Positions 8,923 through 19,345 of a DNA stretch of 22,554 bases are shown piece by piece. Under the pieces are notes generated by a model, which did no database searches, had not been told where the DNA came from, and saw only the letters and a program-made list of their open reading frames with translations. Positions within the stretch are counted from its first letter, which is position 1. Every line of letters starts with the position of its first letter. The DNA is taken from positions 1,777,132 through 1,799,685 of the forward strand of contig BFEA01000144.1 of assembly GCA_003427395.1 (NCBI GenBank), given 5' to 3'. This stretch comes from Chara braunii (taxonomy: Eukaryota; Streptophyta; Charophyceae; Charales; Characeae). A program made the translations under genes and the position numbers.

Positions 8923-9450
8923 AATCTTGGCAAGCCACTTTCCCTACGGGAAGCGCTGCCGAAATTTCTATAAATCCAAGGAGTTAGTTGAATTTTGGCT
9001 TGTCAAAAGTTCAACTTTGTCTTTTCTCATATTTGACTTAGTTAAAATTTGGGAAGTCTCCTTTTCTAAAGGGATTGCTGCCCAAATTTTTGCTAATTCA
9101 GGGAGTTGGAAAAAAATGAACTTTGGAAAATCAAAGTTGTTTTCAAATTCTGAGTTGGCCTTGTATGAATTTTGGGATTGTTCCCAAAATTTCTGCAAAA
9201 CTAAGGAGTGAGCTAAATCTTGTTTGAGTTGAACTCAAGTTATCTTCTGAGTTTATATCTGACTTAGTATTAATCTGGGAAGTCTCCCTTTTTAAAGGGA
9301 ATGCTGCCGAAATTTTACTAATTCAGGGAGTTAGACAAAATTTGACTTGCCAGAATTAAAAGACTATTTCTGTTTTTCATATTTGAGCCTATATAAATTC
9401 TGGAAAGATACTTTTCCGACCGGAAGCGCTGCCAAAATTTTCTTAGTTTA
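8923..9450 (+). repeat. Tandem array B (left arm): five ~125-bp units, each with a hairpin
   Basis: Units centred near 8940, 9060, 9180, 9285 and 9415 share GGGAAG...GCTGCCNAAATTT and an AATTCAGGGAGTTAG-like segment. Most contain a small hairpin whose arms differ between units but still pair: TTTCCC/GGGAA, CCTTT/AAAGG, CCCTTT/AAAGGG, TTTTCC/GGAA. An open frame across 8927-9211 is a by-product of the repeat. Confidence 0.65.
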
Positions 9451-10471
9451 AAGAGGATAGATTATATTTTGACAGGTGGCGATTCTAGTGATCCACCCTG
9501 GATAGGGAAGATTCTGCCACTAGCCTACCTTTTTTTTTTTTGACACTTGCCTAGAGGTAGGCTTAGATATAGTTAACTAAGATGGTTTGGGTAAGATCGT
9601 GATATGGAGATCGTTCTTCGTTGACTTATAGGTTCAGCCTGGGGCATTGACCTGTGATGTGTTACAGGCCCCCTTTTGATCGTTTGATTCAAAATCCGGA
9701 CTAGATTCAACTTGATCCCTTGAGGATCATCATCTATTATCACTGATAACAGGTCGGTTGCCGATTCGTCGGCTTAGGACTCAATTCCAACTCACCCTCC
9801 ACACTCAACCTAAAAAGCTATAGCCCTGGTGAATTTCATTGTTTCATTAAGGTTTCACCCGGACTTTTATTGAATGGCCATTTAACAAAGGTACTGAGTA
9901 TTTAATTAAGGTTGGTTGGACAGGAGGTTTTGGGGCTTGCATGGCTAAAGTGAGGGGTATGAGTGTCGAAGATGGTTGGGGTTGACTCCGTGTAGTGTGT
10001 GGGTTGTTGATTGACTCGTTGATGTGATTTACAGGTATGTGATGTGAATCAGATTATGGATTTGGTTGCCTGTGATCACATGTATACGTATGCTGTGAGG
10101 GACCCCAATGAGACTGTGAGAAGTGGTCGTCACATACTCCCCCCTTTTTATATATATATACATGGGCATACCTGGGGTGAATGTTTGTATTGGCTAAAGG
10201 GCCCCCGTATAAAGGGCATACTCAGAGGTTAAGACTCAGAGGCCCAGGGAAGACCCTTTTTTTTCTTTTGCTTTACTTCTTGAGGATTTACTTAGTCGAA
10301 CGTTGGTCCTAGGCCGGGATTCAAGGTCCTTGTCCAGGACATCCCAAGCCCTAGACTCTGGAGGGAAGGGATTCCCCCTCGCACAGAGCCTACTTGCTCT
10401 GCCCATCGAGGTACCCCACCCCGAAGGCGGATATGTCGCGAGGGCCAAACGACATGTCCTTCAGCCGTTCA
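9451..10471. other. Left arm interior, no gene
   Basis: The stretch contains a 12-T run (9530-9541), AT-rich DNA, a (TA)n tract near 10149-10161 and a pyrimidine-rich run near 10255. All of it is mirrored in the right arm. Frames here are short and not conserved between arms, so I see no coding signal. Confidence 0.5.
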
Positions 10472-10500
10472 ATATCGTGAGGGACAACCCCTCACGATAT
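10472..10500 (+). repeat. Perfect inverted repeat conserved in both arms (left copy)
   Basis: ATATCGTGAGGG pairs with CCCTCACGATAT (12 bp, five-base centre). It sits between two direct repeats of CCTTCAGCCRTTCAATATCG-like sequence (about 10458 and 10503). The mirrored copy at 13348-13376 has 13-bp arms around TTA. The loop changes while the stem is kept, which suggests a selected or frequently repaired structure. Confidence 0.6.
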
Positions 10501-11638
10501 ATTCCTTCAGCCATTCAATATCGCGCGGCCAGGGCCGCGACTACCACGTAGGGTTGGCATTGTGGTTGGTATGAGATTGACCCGCAGCCGCGCGGCTTTA
10601 CATCAGAATCCCACGCGCGACGTTTCACCGCCCTAGTGTTTAAAGGTTATGGGATCAGAAGGGACCAACACATATGGACGAATGCTTGGGGATTACTATA
10701 GGCCGCCGACACCGCGCGAAAAGGAGAGGGTACCCCAAGGCTATGATTTTATTTGTTAGGCGGGGGAACCGTCGGCCTATTCCTTATCCCTTGCTTTTTA
10801 AAGATTTTTATGGTTGGACGTTGTAGTCCGTGGCAGCCGTCAAAGTCAAACCCCTTGACTTTCGCCCAGGCCCGGGGAGGACTTACCCCTAGGGCCGCGA
10901 GAGACGACTACCACCACAGGTGTGGACCTGTGTACCACCCGCTCTGCATAAGGTGCAGAAGAGGGTGTGTGGTCTTCAACCGCGCATGGCGGTTGTCCAG
11001 CGTCGAGAAACTAACCCTCAAGGCGCGTGTCAGCCGACACTTGAGCGTCGAATGCGGCCCTCGAGATTAACGAGATCTGTGTGAGTATGGGTACTACATA
11101 GTACGCCATCACTGCGACCGCTTGCCTACGCTTGCATTGCGGGTCGATATGAGTCAGCCCTGCGTCAGCGCGGTTTTATATCACGGCTCGCGCGCGACGC
11201 CTATCCGATTTCTGCATCGAAAAGTTATGGGTTGGCTACCGAGGGGCTAAGAGCGTTGTCGCGTTCCTTGTGTTGTGTCGTTTCATATGTGTGTGTGTGT
11301 GTGTTTTATTTTTGTGTTCGTAAAGTGGCGTGCGCGTGGTGTGTGGGATGCGTCCTAGTCGACCGACGACGAGTCGCGCTTGGGACCTCAGACCCCCAAA
11401 ATGTCGGGTCGCGTGCGGGTCCGATAGCAGCATATTACCGCGCGTACCCCCTAGGCTACAACGAACGAGAAACGCCCTCGGTTGGTCCACCTCTGCGACT
11501 GCAACTGATTACCTCTCGTATTGTGGACTGGTAGCTCGACGGGGATACGCCCACCGAATGGAGGTGACAGCTCCCGTAAGGTGTAGGTAAGTCGTGCCTT
11601 GCGTAGGCCCTATCCTGTCGTAGGGGCTCGCAAGAGGT

Positions 11639-11879
11639 ATGGTTGGCGCACTCGGCCAGAGCGCCCTGCGGAAGCTCCACATGTATAATTTTTGCGACGA
11701 AGAATTTAAACCAACTCCTGCTTGACGCGGCCGAGAGGGTCCCGCGCTGCCCTGGTGCGGCGCCGGGCAGTGCGGGACCCTCCTGGCCGCGTCACGCAGG
11801 AGTTGGTTTAAATCCTTCGTCGCAAAAATTATACATGTGGAGCTTCCGCTAGCCGCTCCGGCCGAGTGTGCCAGCCATT
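11639..11879 (+). repeat. Inner hairpin: inverted pair of ~115-bp units beside the palindrome centre
   Basis: One unit runs from 11639 to about 11755. Its reverse complement runs from about 11765 to 11878, with only a few bases between. Shared blocks include GCGGAAGCTCCACATGTATA, TTTTTGCGACGAAG, TTTAAACCAACTCCTGC and GAGGGTCCCGC with their complements. A further inverted copy lies at about 12095-12212 across the gap. Such a tight long hairpin is hard to clone and sequence, which probably explains the gap. Confidence 0.8.
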
Positions 11880-12069
11880 NNNNNNNNNNNNNNNNNNNNN
11901 NNNNNNNNNNNNNNNNNNNNNNNNNNNNNNNNNNNNNNNNNNNNNNNNNNNNNNNNNNNNNNNNNNNNNNNNNNNNNNNNNNNNNNNNNNNNNNNNNNNN
12001 NNNNNNNNNNNNNNNNNNNNNNNNNNNNNNNNNNNNNNNNNNNNNNNNNNNNNNNNNNNNNNNNNNNNN
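11880..12069. other. 190-N assembly gap at the palindrome centre
   Basis: All bases are N. The arms converge on a midpoint near 11925, inside the gap. The left flank carries an extra inverted unit that the visible right flank (12070-12082) does not mirror, so the missing sequence probably includes more of the unit array or a unique spacer. Its true length cannot be judged. Confidence 0.9.
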
Positions 12070-13347
12070 TCGAGCGCATCGGTCCGGCACCACACCAGGG
12101 CAGCGCGGGACCCTCCCGGCCGCGTCACGCAGGAGTTGGTTTAAATCCTTCGTCGCAAAAATTAAACATGTGGATTTTCCGCAAGCCGCTCCGGCCGAGT
12201 GCGCCAATCATACCTCTTGCAAGCCCCTACGACAGGATAGGGCCTACTCGAGGCATGACTTACCTACACCTTACGGGAGTTGTCACCTCCCTTCGGCGGG
12301 CGTATCCCCGCTGAGCTACCACTCAACAATACGAGAGCTAATCAGTTGCAGTCGCAGAGGTGGACCTGCCGAGGGCGTTTTTCGTCCGCTGTAGCATAGG
12401 GGGTACGCGCGGTAATATGCCGCTATCGGACCCGCACGCGACCCGACATCTTCGGGGCTGAGGTCCCAAGCGCGACTCGTCGTCGGTCGACTAGGACGCA
12501 TCCCACACACCACGCGCACACCACTTTACGAACACAAAAATAAAACACACACATACACACATACGAAACGACACAACACAAGCAACGCGACAACGCTCCT
12601 AGCCCCTCGGTACCCAACCCATAACTTTTCGATGCGGAAATCGGAAAGGCGTCGCGCGCGAGCCGTGATATAAAACCGCGCGGATGCAGGGCTGACTCAT
12701 ATCGACCCGCAATGCAAGCGTACGCAAGCGGTCGCAGTGATGGCGTACTATGTAGTACCCATACTCACACGGTTCTCGTTAATCTCGAGGGCCGCATTCG
12801 ACGCTCAAGTGTCGGCTGACACGCGTCTTGAGGGTTAGTCTCTCGACGCTGGATAACCGCCATGCGCGGTTGAAGACCACACACCCTCTTCTGCACCTTA
12901 TGCAGAGCGGGTGGTACACAGGTCCACACCTGTGGTGGTAGTCGTCTCTCGCGGCCCTAGGGATAAGTCCTCCCCGGGCCTGGGCGAAGTCAAGGGGTTT
13001 GACTTTGACGGCTGCCACGGACTACAACGTCCAACCATAAAAATCTTTAAAAAGCAAGGGATAAGGAATAGGCCGACGGTTCCCCCGCCTAACAAATAAA
13101 ATCATAGCCCTGGGGTACCCTCTCCTTTTCGCGCGGTGTCGGCGGCCTACAGTAATCCCCAAACATCCGTCCATATGTGTCGGTCCCTTCTGATCCCATA
13201 ACCTTTAAACACAAGGGCGGCGAAACGTCGCGCGCGGGATTCTGATGTAAAGCCGCGCGACTGCAGGCAAATCTCATACCAACCACAATGCCACCCCTAC
13301 GTGGTAGTCCCGGCCCTAGCCGCGCGATATTGAATGGCTGAAGGAAT

Positions 13348-13376
13348 ATATCGTGAGGGGTTACCCCTCACGATAT
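13348..13376 (-). repeat. Perfect inverted repeat conserved in both arms (right copy)
   Basis: ATATCGTGAGGGG and CCCCTCACGATAT pair perfectly (13 bp) around TTA. This is the mirror of 10472-10500, with one more base pair and a different loop. Confidence 0.6.
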
Positions 13377-14399
13377 TGAACGGCTGAAGGACATGCCGTT
13401 CGGCCCTCGCGACATATCCGCCTTCGGGGTGGGGTGCCTCGATGGGCAAAGCAAGTAGGCTATGTGCGAGGGGGAATCCCTCCCCTGCAGAGCCTAGGGC
13501 TAGGGATGTCATGGATAAGGACCTTGAATTCCGGCCCAGGACCAACGTCCGACTAAGGAAATCCTCAAGAAGTAAAGCAAAAGGAAAAAAAGGGTCTTCC
13601 CTGGGCCTCCCTGTCTTAACCTCTGAGTATGCCCTTTATACGGAGGCCCTTTAGCCAATGCAAACATTCACCCCAGGTATGCCCATGTATATATATATAA
13701 AAAGGGGGGAGTATATGACGACCACTTCTCACAGTCTCATTGGGGTCTCTCACAGCCATACGTATACATGTGATCGCAGGCAACCAAATCCAGAATCTGA
13801 TTCACATCACATACCTGCAAATCACATCAACGAGTCAGTCAACAACCCACATACTACACGGAGTCAATCCCAAACATCTTCGACACTCATACCCCTCGCT
13901 TTAGCCATGCAAGCCCCAAAACCTCGTGTCCAACCAACCTTAATTAAATACTAAGTACCTTTGTTAAATGGTCATTCAATAAAAGTCCGGATGAAACCTT
14001 AATGAAACAATGAAATTCACCAGGGCTATAATTTTTTAGGTTGAGTGTGGAGGGTGAGTTGGAATTGAGTCGTAAACCGACGAATCGGCAACCGACCTGT
14101 TATCAGTGATAACAAATGATGATCCTCAAGGGATCAAGCTGAATATAGTCCGGATCTTGAATCAAACGATCAAAAGGGGGCCTATAACACCTGACAGGTT
14201 AATGCCCCAGGCTGAACCTATAAGTCCATGAAGAACGATCTCCATATCACGATCTTTCCCAAACCATCCTAGTTAACTATATCTAAGCCTGCCTCTAAGC
14301 AAGTGTCAAAAAAAAAAAAAGGTAGGCTAGTGGCAGAATCTTCCCTGTCCAGGGTGGATCACTAAAATTGCCACCTGTCAAAATATAATCTATCTTCTT

Positions 14400-15005
14400 T
14401 AAATTAAGAAAATTTCGGCAGCGCTTCCCGTAGGAAAAGTGTCTTTCCAGAATTTATATAAGCTCAAATATGAAAAAACAGAAATAGTCTTTTAAATTCT
14501 GGCAAGTCAAATTTTGTCTTCAAATATGAAAAAACAGAAATAGTCTTTTAAATTCTGGCAAGTCAAATTTTGTCTAACTCCCTGAATTAGTAGAAATTTT
14601 GGCAGCATTCCCTTTAGAAAGGGAGACTTCCCAGATTTATACTAAGTCAGATATAAATTCGGAAGACAACTTGAGTTCAACTCAGACAAGATTTAGCTAA
14701 CTCCTTAGTTTTACAGAAATTTTGACAGCAATCTCTCTAGAAAAGTGTTATTCCAAAAATCATATAAGGCTAAGTCAGAATTTCAGAACAACTTTGGTTT
14801 TTCAAAGTTCAATTTTGTCTAACTCTCTGAATCAGCAAAAATTTGGGCAGCACTCCCTTTAGAAAAGGAGACTTCCCAAATTTTAAGTAAGTCAGATATG
14901 AGAAAAGACAAAGTTGGACTTTTGACAAGCCAAAATTCAACTAACTCCTTGGATTTGTAGAAATTTCGGCAGCACTTCCCGTAGGGAAAGTGGCTTGCCA
15001 AGATT
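14400..15005 (-). repeat. Tandem array B (right arm)
   Basis: Five units are visible by their GGCAGC-containing cores near 14417, 14602, 14729, 14850 and 14970, matching the five in the left arm in reverse order. Their hairpins again carry paired changes, for example CCCTTT/AAAGGG and TTCCC/GGGAA. The first interval is longer because of the 56-bp duplication. Confidence 0.65.
14465..14576 (-). repeat. 56-bp perfect tandem duplication unique to the right arm
   Basis: CAAATATGAAAAAACAG starts at 14465 and again at 14521, and the two copies are identical through TTTTGTCT. The left arm has only one copy (around 9345-9395). It arose after the arms separated and has not been erased by gene conversion. 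Confidence 0.85.
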
Positions 15006-15299
15006 TATACAAAGCCAAATTTAAGAAAAGATATGAGAAAATGAAGAAATTGACCTAAGTAAAAAAAGTTACCACAGAAAATGTAGGAATTGACACTAAC
15101 TCCTACGACTCTAGCACGTGGCGAGCAACTAAAGCAACTACCTATCAGCCTGAAACTCAGACTAAGTAGTGGCCTCACTCAGTCACATGCAAGCCTTACC
15201 ACAAAGGTAAGTAATCTCACCAATCCCAAGTCAACCTGAACAAACAATAGTTCATGATCTCTCAATGATTTAACCCTTTATACCCAACTTACATAAGGC

Positions 15300-16230
15300 A
15301 TAGGTCAGGCCGCCTGAACTTACAGAGCGCACCCAACTTTGTCAGGCCTAGAGTCAGAATACCTAAACTTACAAAGCGTTCTGACTTGGTCAAATATACA
15401 CAAACAGAGGGCACAACTACTTTTATCTTCTTTGGGCATATGACTAGACTACTCTAGTCGCCCTGGACTGTTTAAAGTATCCATGTTATATATACTTATC
15501 TTCGCCTTTGTCTTCTAAGGCTGCATATGACTGAGCTAACTTAAGTTCAGTCTGCCCCAGTTTACCACCTGTTTTATTATTAGTTATACTCTCTTCAAGT
15601 TGTGATTCGGTTATAGTCAGACCACCTAAACTTATAGAACAGTCTGATTAGCTCGTTCTTAGATAAAATAGTAGTAAAGTATAGCCAATTTATAACCATT
15701 GGGTTCCAGCATGTGCGAGGATTTGAGCCAGACCCCCTGAACTTACAGAAGGGTCTAACTCTCTGCCAGATTCGTTTCTATCTGAGCCATTATGTGTGTG
15801 ACATCGAGTCAAACCCCCTAAGCTTACAGAAGCGTCTGCCTCTTTGCCGAGATTATTTCATTAGAATAAAGAGCAGGAAGGGACAGAGTCACCTGAACTT
15901 ACAGAAAAGCTTGGTGCCCTCGTTTAGAAACCAAAGAAACAAGTAAAATCCCAATCAAAACAAGGCAACCCAAGGCAACAAAACTTATTGAGCACCCCGA
16001 GTCCCTGAAAATCAAGCACAATCAAACTCCTCAGAGGTCAGAGCAGTCAGGCCACCTGAACTTATAGAACAGCCTGACCCTCCATGCAGACCATATCACT
16101 GGGTCTCCCCAAACTTATGGGGACATCCCAACCTTCAGAGTAATCAGACCCCCTAAACTTATAGAAGGGTCTGACTTCTCAATGCAAAACCAAAATAAAA
16201 CAAAGCACAGGGGTTCCCCAAACTTATGGG
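15300..16230 (-). repeat. Hairpin array A (right arm): conserved CCTRAACTTAYAGAA core
   Basis: The core is the reverse complement of the left-arm core. The clearest stems are GTCAGAA/TTCTGAC (15353-15359 and 15379-15385), CAGAC/GTCTG (15618-15622 and 15642-15646), AGACCC/GGGTCT (15730-15735 and 15751-15756), GTCAGGC/GCCTGAC (16046-16052 and 16072-16078), CAGACCC/GGGTCTG (16145-16151 and 16167-16173) and CCCC/GGGG (about 16111 and 16215). Loops are 15 or 19 nt, except the CCCC/GGGG copies, where pairing moves inward. Several unrelated stem sequences around one loop are the hallmark of structural constraint. Confidence 0.75.
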
Positions 16231-18199
16231 GACTCCCCGACCTTAATGACCCGGTCAATCATCATACAAATCCTCCCATCACTCTGCCCTTCCCTGATGC
16301 TGTTCTTTTCTACAGTCTGACTTCATACAATCAACAAAACTGAAACCGAGACTTGAGCAGACATTCCTTTATTTAGTATCGTTCAGTGTCCTGAAAGTCA
16401 AACCAAAAATAGAGTAAGGTTGCACGTCATATATTCAGTCAGCGATGCAATGGGTAGTACAAATAGGGGTTATAGCTCGGGTGTACAGAGGGAAACGCAA
16501 AGGTTACCTGTGAATTCCTTGCCTCCAGAGCCTCGCCTAGGCTCCGGCAGAGCTCCCGCAATCGGTGGGTGGACTCCCCACAGAGTCTTGATGCGGTCCT
16601 ATGGGTTGCAATCCCGCCTGCCGCCTTCCCCCCAGAACAAGACCAGACTTAAAGTAAGAAGGATAGAAGATGAATGTTTGAGACTCTCAGATACAAGAGG
16701 GGTGCTCTCAAGCTCACAGAGAGGGCCTTGTTATCTGGATGCGCCTGAGGGCCCCGCAGTGGCAAGGAATGTATCAGCTTGGTCAAACTCTGAATCAACC
16801 GCTGAAGCCGCCCGTCTGACGACTTCTCCAATCCGCAGCGATAACCCCTCCCTCCAAGGCTCAATCACTCCCTCAAGTTCATCCGTCGTGGCACTGTAGA
16901 CTGCAACAGTCAGTGATAACCGCTGCGGTATGTAGTAGTAGGCAGCGATCAATAGCAGCGGCCTCCACCAGTTTGTCACGGCCTGTGGACAGTCAAGGGC
17001 AGCAGCGGCGCACAGTCTACAGCAACAGTCCGTGTGCAGTCCGCCGTAATAGCCAGCAGCCGCTTTGTCGTCCGCGGCAACAGCCGCAGTATGCAGCAGG
17101 CTCGCCCTTCACCAGTCTCTCACCCACACCGAAAACACAGTCCACAGTCTAAGAGCAGTGGCATCCGGGTCCAACCAACAGACAACAACTACTATCCGCA
17201 GTAGCTGGCCTTAGTATGCCGCTGTCAATAGTTGGCGGCAGCGGTTGTCTGCCTTTCCCTAGCTGATCCCCACAAATCGCAGCACTACCTGACCACACAG
17301 TGGTACCCCCAGCCCTCACTGGACTGACTCAATGAAGCTTACTGCCCGAGTGGGCAGGACTACCAACCACGGTAGCTCAGCACATGCATCCCTGACCATT
17401 GTTTGGCAGCAAACCCAGGATTAGTAACGAACCCGCAGGCACGGACAGCAGCANAGTCCGACTTTTNTNNTAATACACAGACTAAACTTGCTGCAGATGC
17501 ACGGTCTACACAGTCGCGGACTTTGAATGCGCAGTGCCACACACGGGGCAGGGCAGCATCCTACCAGCTCAGGTCGCAACTGAAGTCCGCAGACTATAGA
17601 GCCCCACCACGTACTGAGCCAGGGAGTCACCCCGGCAGGCACCCGTCACCTTCTCTGCTCCGGTACGTAGCCTCTCTCCCTCTCTCTCTCTGCGTGCATG
17701 GACCGTAACCAATGCGTCCACTGTCGGTAATTCAAATAACAACACCCGACTGAAACTCACAGCCCTCTTCTGCCTGAGTGTCGGCGGACACGTTGTGTTT
17801 ACGGGCTATTGTGTGTAGGCAGATCAAAATGTGCACAGTCGACTGAATCTTCCACCGAGACGTGGAAAGACACATTGCCATCCTAGGATCCCGTTTCTCC
17901 AGGTTTCCCCCTCTAACTTACTGCATACACGAACTGCAGCCTACAACGGAGCCATGCACTCGTCAACAGGTGAGTGCCCACCCTCGTGGCTAACTTCACC
18001 CCGCCCCCGCATCAAAGGGCTAAGCAGGATTTGATGAATCTTTCGCTAGTAGCTGGAGCCTGGAAGGACACATTGCAATCTCGAATCTTCCTCTGGCGCG
18101 GCCTGTAACACTAACCCAGGCCAAACCCCTATCCCGTAGACAAAACCGACATCGCCGTTGTGTTTACAATGTCCCTGAATCCCAATATCGATCCTTTCC
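16231..18199. other. Right flank with degenerate CAG/GCAGT-rich repeats, no supported gene
   Basis: From about 16890 to 17640 the sequence is dominated by variants of GCAGT, CAGCAG and GTCCGCAG, a degenerate short-period repeat. The phrase GGAARGACACATTGCMATC occurs at about 17867 and 18064, 197 bp apart, marking a longer-period repeat. Ns at 17454 and 17467-17470 are isolated. Open frames here have non-ATG starts or are low complexity. I see no confident gene. Confidence 0.4.
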
Positions 18200-18812
18200 C
18201 CGCTTAATTCCGTAAGGGATCGAACGGGATACTTGCTCTCCCTTCTTCCCCCTCCGCGGCTCTGCCATAGCCTCGGCGGACTGGTTTTCCTACTAACATA
18301 CTATCCGTTTTCCTAGTCTAACATCATATACCGGGTCACCCACCCCAGAACTACGGATCAGCTATTCCCCCAGGCTTGATTCCGAAAAGAATCGAGTGAG
18401 GCACTTACCTTTCTGTAGTATAAGTACCTGGCCACGACTACGGCCAGGTTCAGTTCCAAACAGCCAACGCGAATCGAGCGCAGCCCCGAAATGCTACCCC
18501 AGTAAATCTATGAGCTAACACTTGGATCTGATCTCGCCATCGGCTTCACTTGATCAAGAAATCCCCGCTCAACACTTTAGTTCGGTCGATTTCATCAGGA
18601 ATCGAGCGAACTCTCACTTTCTACTCCCTCCGCCTCCGCCATCGCCATAACTCCGCGGACTAACCTCTACTTCTACCTCTAATCCTACTGACCCTTGACT
18701 AAAACTGACCTCGAAAGCAGAATCGCCCGTCGTCAAAACCCCGAACACGAATCTTATCTCGCCTGATTCCGCTTGGAGATGAGCAAACTACATTTGCTTC
18801 CTCTTCTTCCTT
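18200..18812 (+). repeat. Diverged repeats with a spacing of roughly 170-206 bp
   Basis: The template TTGATTCCG-N(4-6)-RGATCGAGYG followed by an ACTT-CT-TC stretch recurs near 18206, 18376, 18582 and 18764. Two copies also share a CCTCCGC...GCGGACT block about 380 bp apart. Similarity is weak outside these blocks. It looks like an old satellite or duplicated regulatory region. Confidence 0.35.
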
Positions 18813-18815
18813 CTT

Positions 18816-18854
18816 GGAATGAATCCGGCGCCAAAACGCGCCCGGATTCATTCC
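18816..18854 (+). other. Strong hairpin (16-bp stem, one bulged C)
   Basis: GGAATGAATCCGGCGC (18816-18831) pairs with GCGCC, a bulged C, and GGATTCATTCC (18838-18854) around CAAAAC. It lies at the edge of the repeats with ~185-bp spacing. It could be a transposon relic or an RNA hairpin; no promoter or mature-RNA evidence is visible. Confidence 0.6.
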
Positions 18855-19345
18855 CTCTCTTTTCTCCTTCGCTGCTGCCCGCCAGTCTTCAGTGTTGTGC
18901 TTCGCCTTTCCGCTCGCTGCTGCACAGTCGTTGCCTGCCTTTGTTTGACCCAACGCCCGTTCTGCCACAGTCGAGCCTCCTTCACCTCTACCCCGCATGC
19001 ACCCGGCCCCGAACTCCGTCCCGATGCATTCGTCTTTCCCCCCTTGCCTTCCCGCACCCCGCTGGTCCGCTCGCTACCGCTTACTGCCCACTTCACTGCT
19101 CCGCTTAGCATGCATCCGCGGCGGGATCCTGTCCCGATCCCTCCCTTCCCCTCGCTAGCGTCCGTCTCACACCCGCTGCTCCGATTGTCTACCCTCCGCT
19201 GTGCCGCTGCCTGCCTCAACCGCGCCCGATTTCTTTCTCCACCTCTCCTCGTTGTCGCCAACCCGTACTCCAGCGCACCCCGACAAGTAATGCGGCCGCG
19301 CCCGCAACATACCACCGAATGAACTGTGACACTACTAACCCAAAC
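18855..19345. other. Pyrimidine-rich, GC-rich stretch without a supported gene
   Basis: Both strands are open for long distances because of the C/T-rich composition. The translations (Pro/Ser/Arg-rich on one strand, Arg/Gly-rich on the other) show no domain, and neither strand is favoured. Confidence 0.35.

Larger units (their letters stand above)
7713..11768 (+). repeat. Left arm of a giant imperfect palindrome
   Basis: The arm is the reverse complement of about 12083-16215. Aligned points checked by eye include 7713/16215, 10039-10048/13801-13810 and 11636-11649/12201-12214, and similarity is continuous between them with scattered substitutions and small indels. It contains hairpin arrays A (7754-8620) and B (8923-9450), an AT-rich centre, a GC-rich inner third with many CG dinucleotides, and a (GT)n tract near 11288-11305. 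No reading frame in it has a recognisable product. The outer end coincides with the retroelement junction, so the original arm may continue left of the insertion. Confidence 0.85.
12083..16215 (-). repeat. Right arm of the giant imperfect palindrome
   Basis: This is the mirror of the left arm, with arrays B (about 14400-15005) and A (about 15300-16215) in reversed order. It differs from the left arm by scattered substitutions, small indels and a private 56-bp tandem duplication at 14465-14576. That divergence argues against a chimeric-read or assembly artefact. No gene is supported. Homology with the left arm ends at 16215, opposite the retroelement junction. Confidence 0.85.

Noticed and set aside
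8927-9211. 94-aa open frame in the left arm
   Set aside because: It lies in the ~125-bp tandem array, translates repeat units and is not preserved in the mirrored arm.
11509-12207. Long minus-strand frame across the gap
   Set aside because: Its length comes from the N run, and the two ends are translations of inverted copies of the same ~115-bp unit.
12290-12325. tRNA D-arm-like TGGTAGCTCAGCGGGG on the minus strand
   Set aside because: No T-arm or acceptor stem follows in either palindrome arm.
7713-16215. Palindrome as an assembly or chimeric-read artefact
   Set aside because: The arms differ by many substitutions, indels and a private 56-bp duplication; an artefact would give near-identical arms.
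16460-16620. tRNA-like SINE: TAGCTCGGGTG (A-box-like) and GGGTTGCAATCCC (B-box-like)
   Set aside because: The boxes are about 120 nt apart, the T-loop is wrong (TTGCAAT), and no cloverleaf or A-tail could be built.
16420-16899. 159-aa frame in the right flank
   Set aside because: It begins at TTG, runs towards a degenerate repeat region and has no recognisable features.
18580-18625. Second hammerhead (CTGATGA on the minus strand)
   Set aside because: What follows (AATCGACCGAAC) gives no stem II and lacks GAAA.
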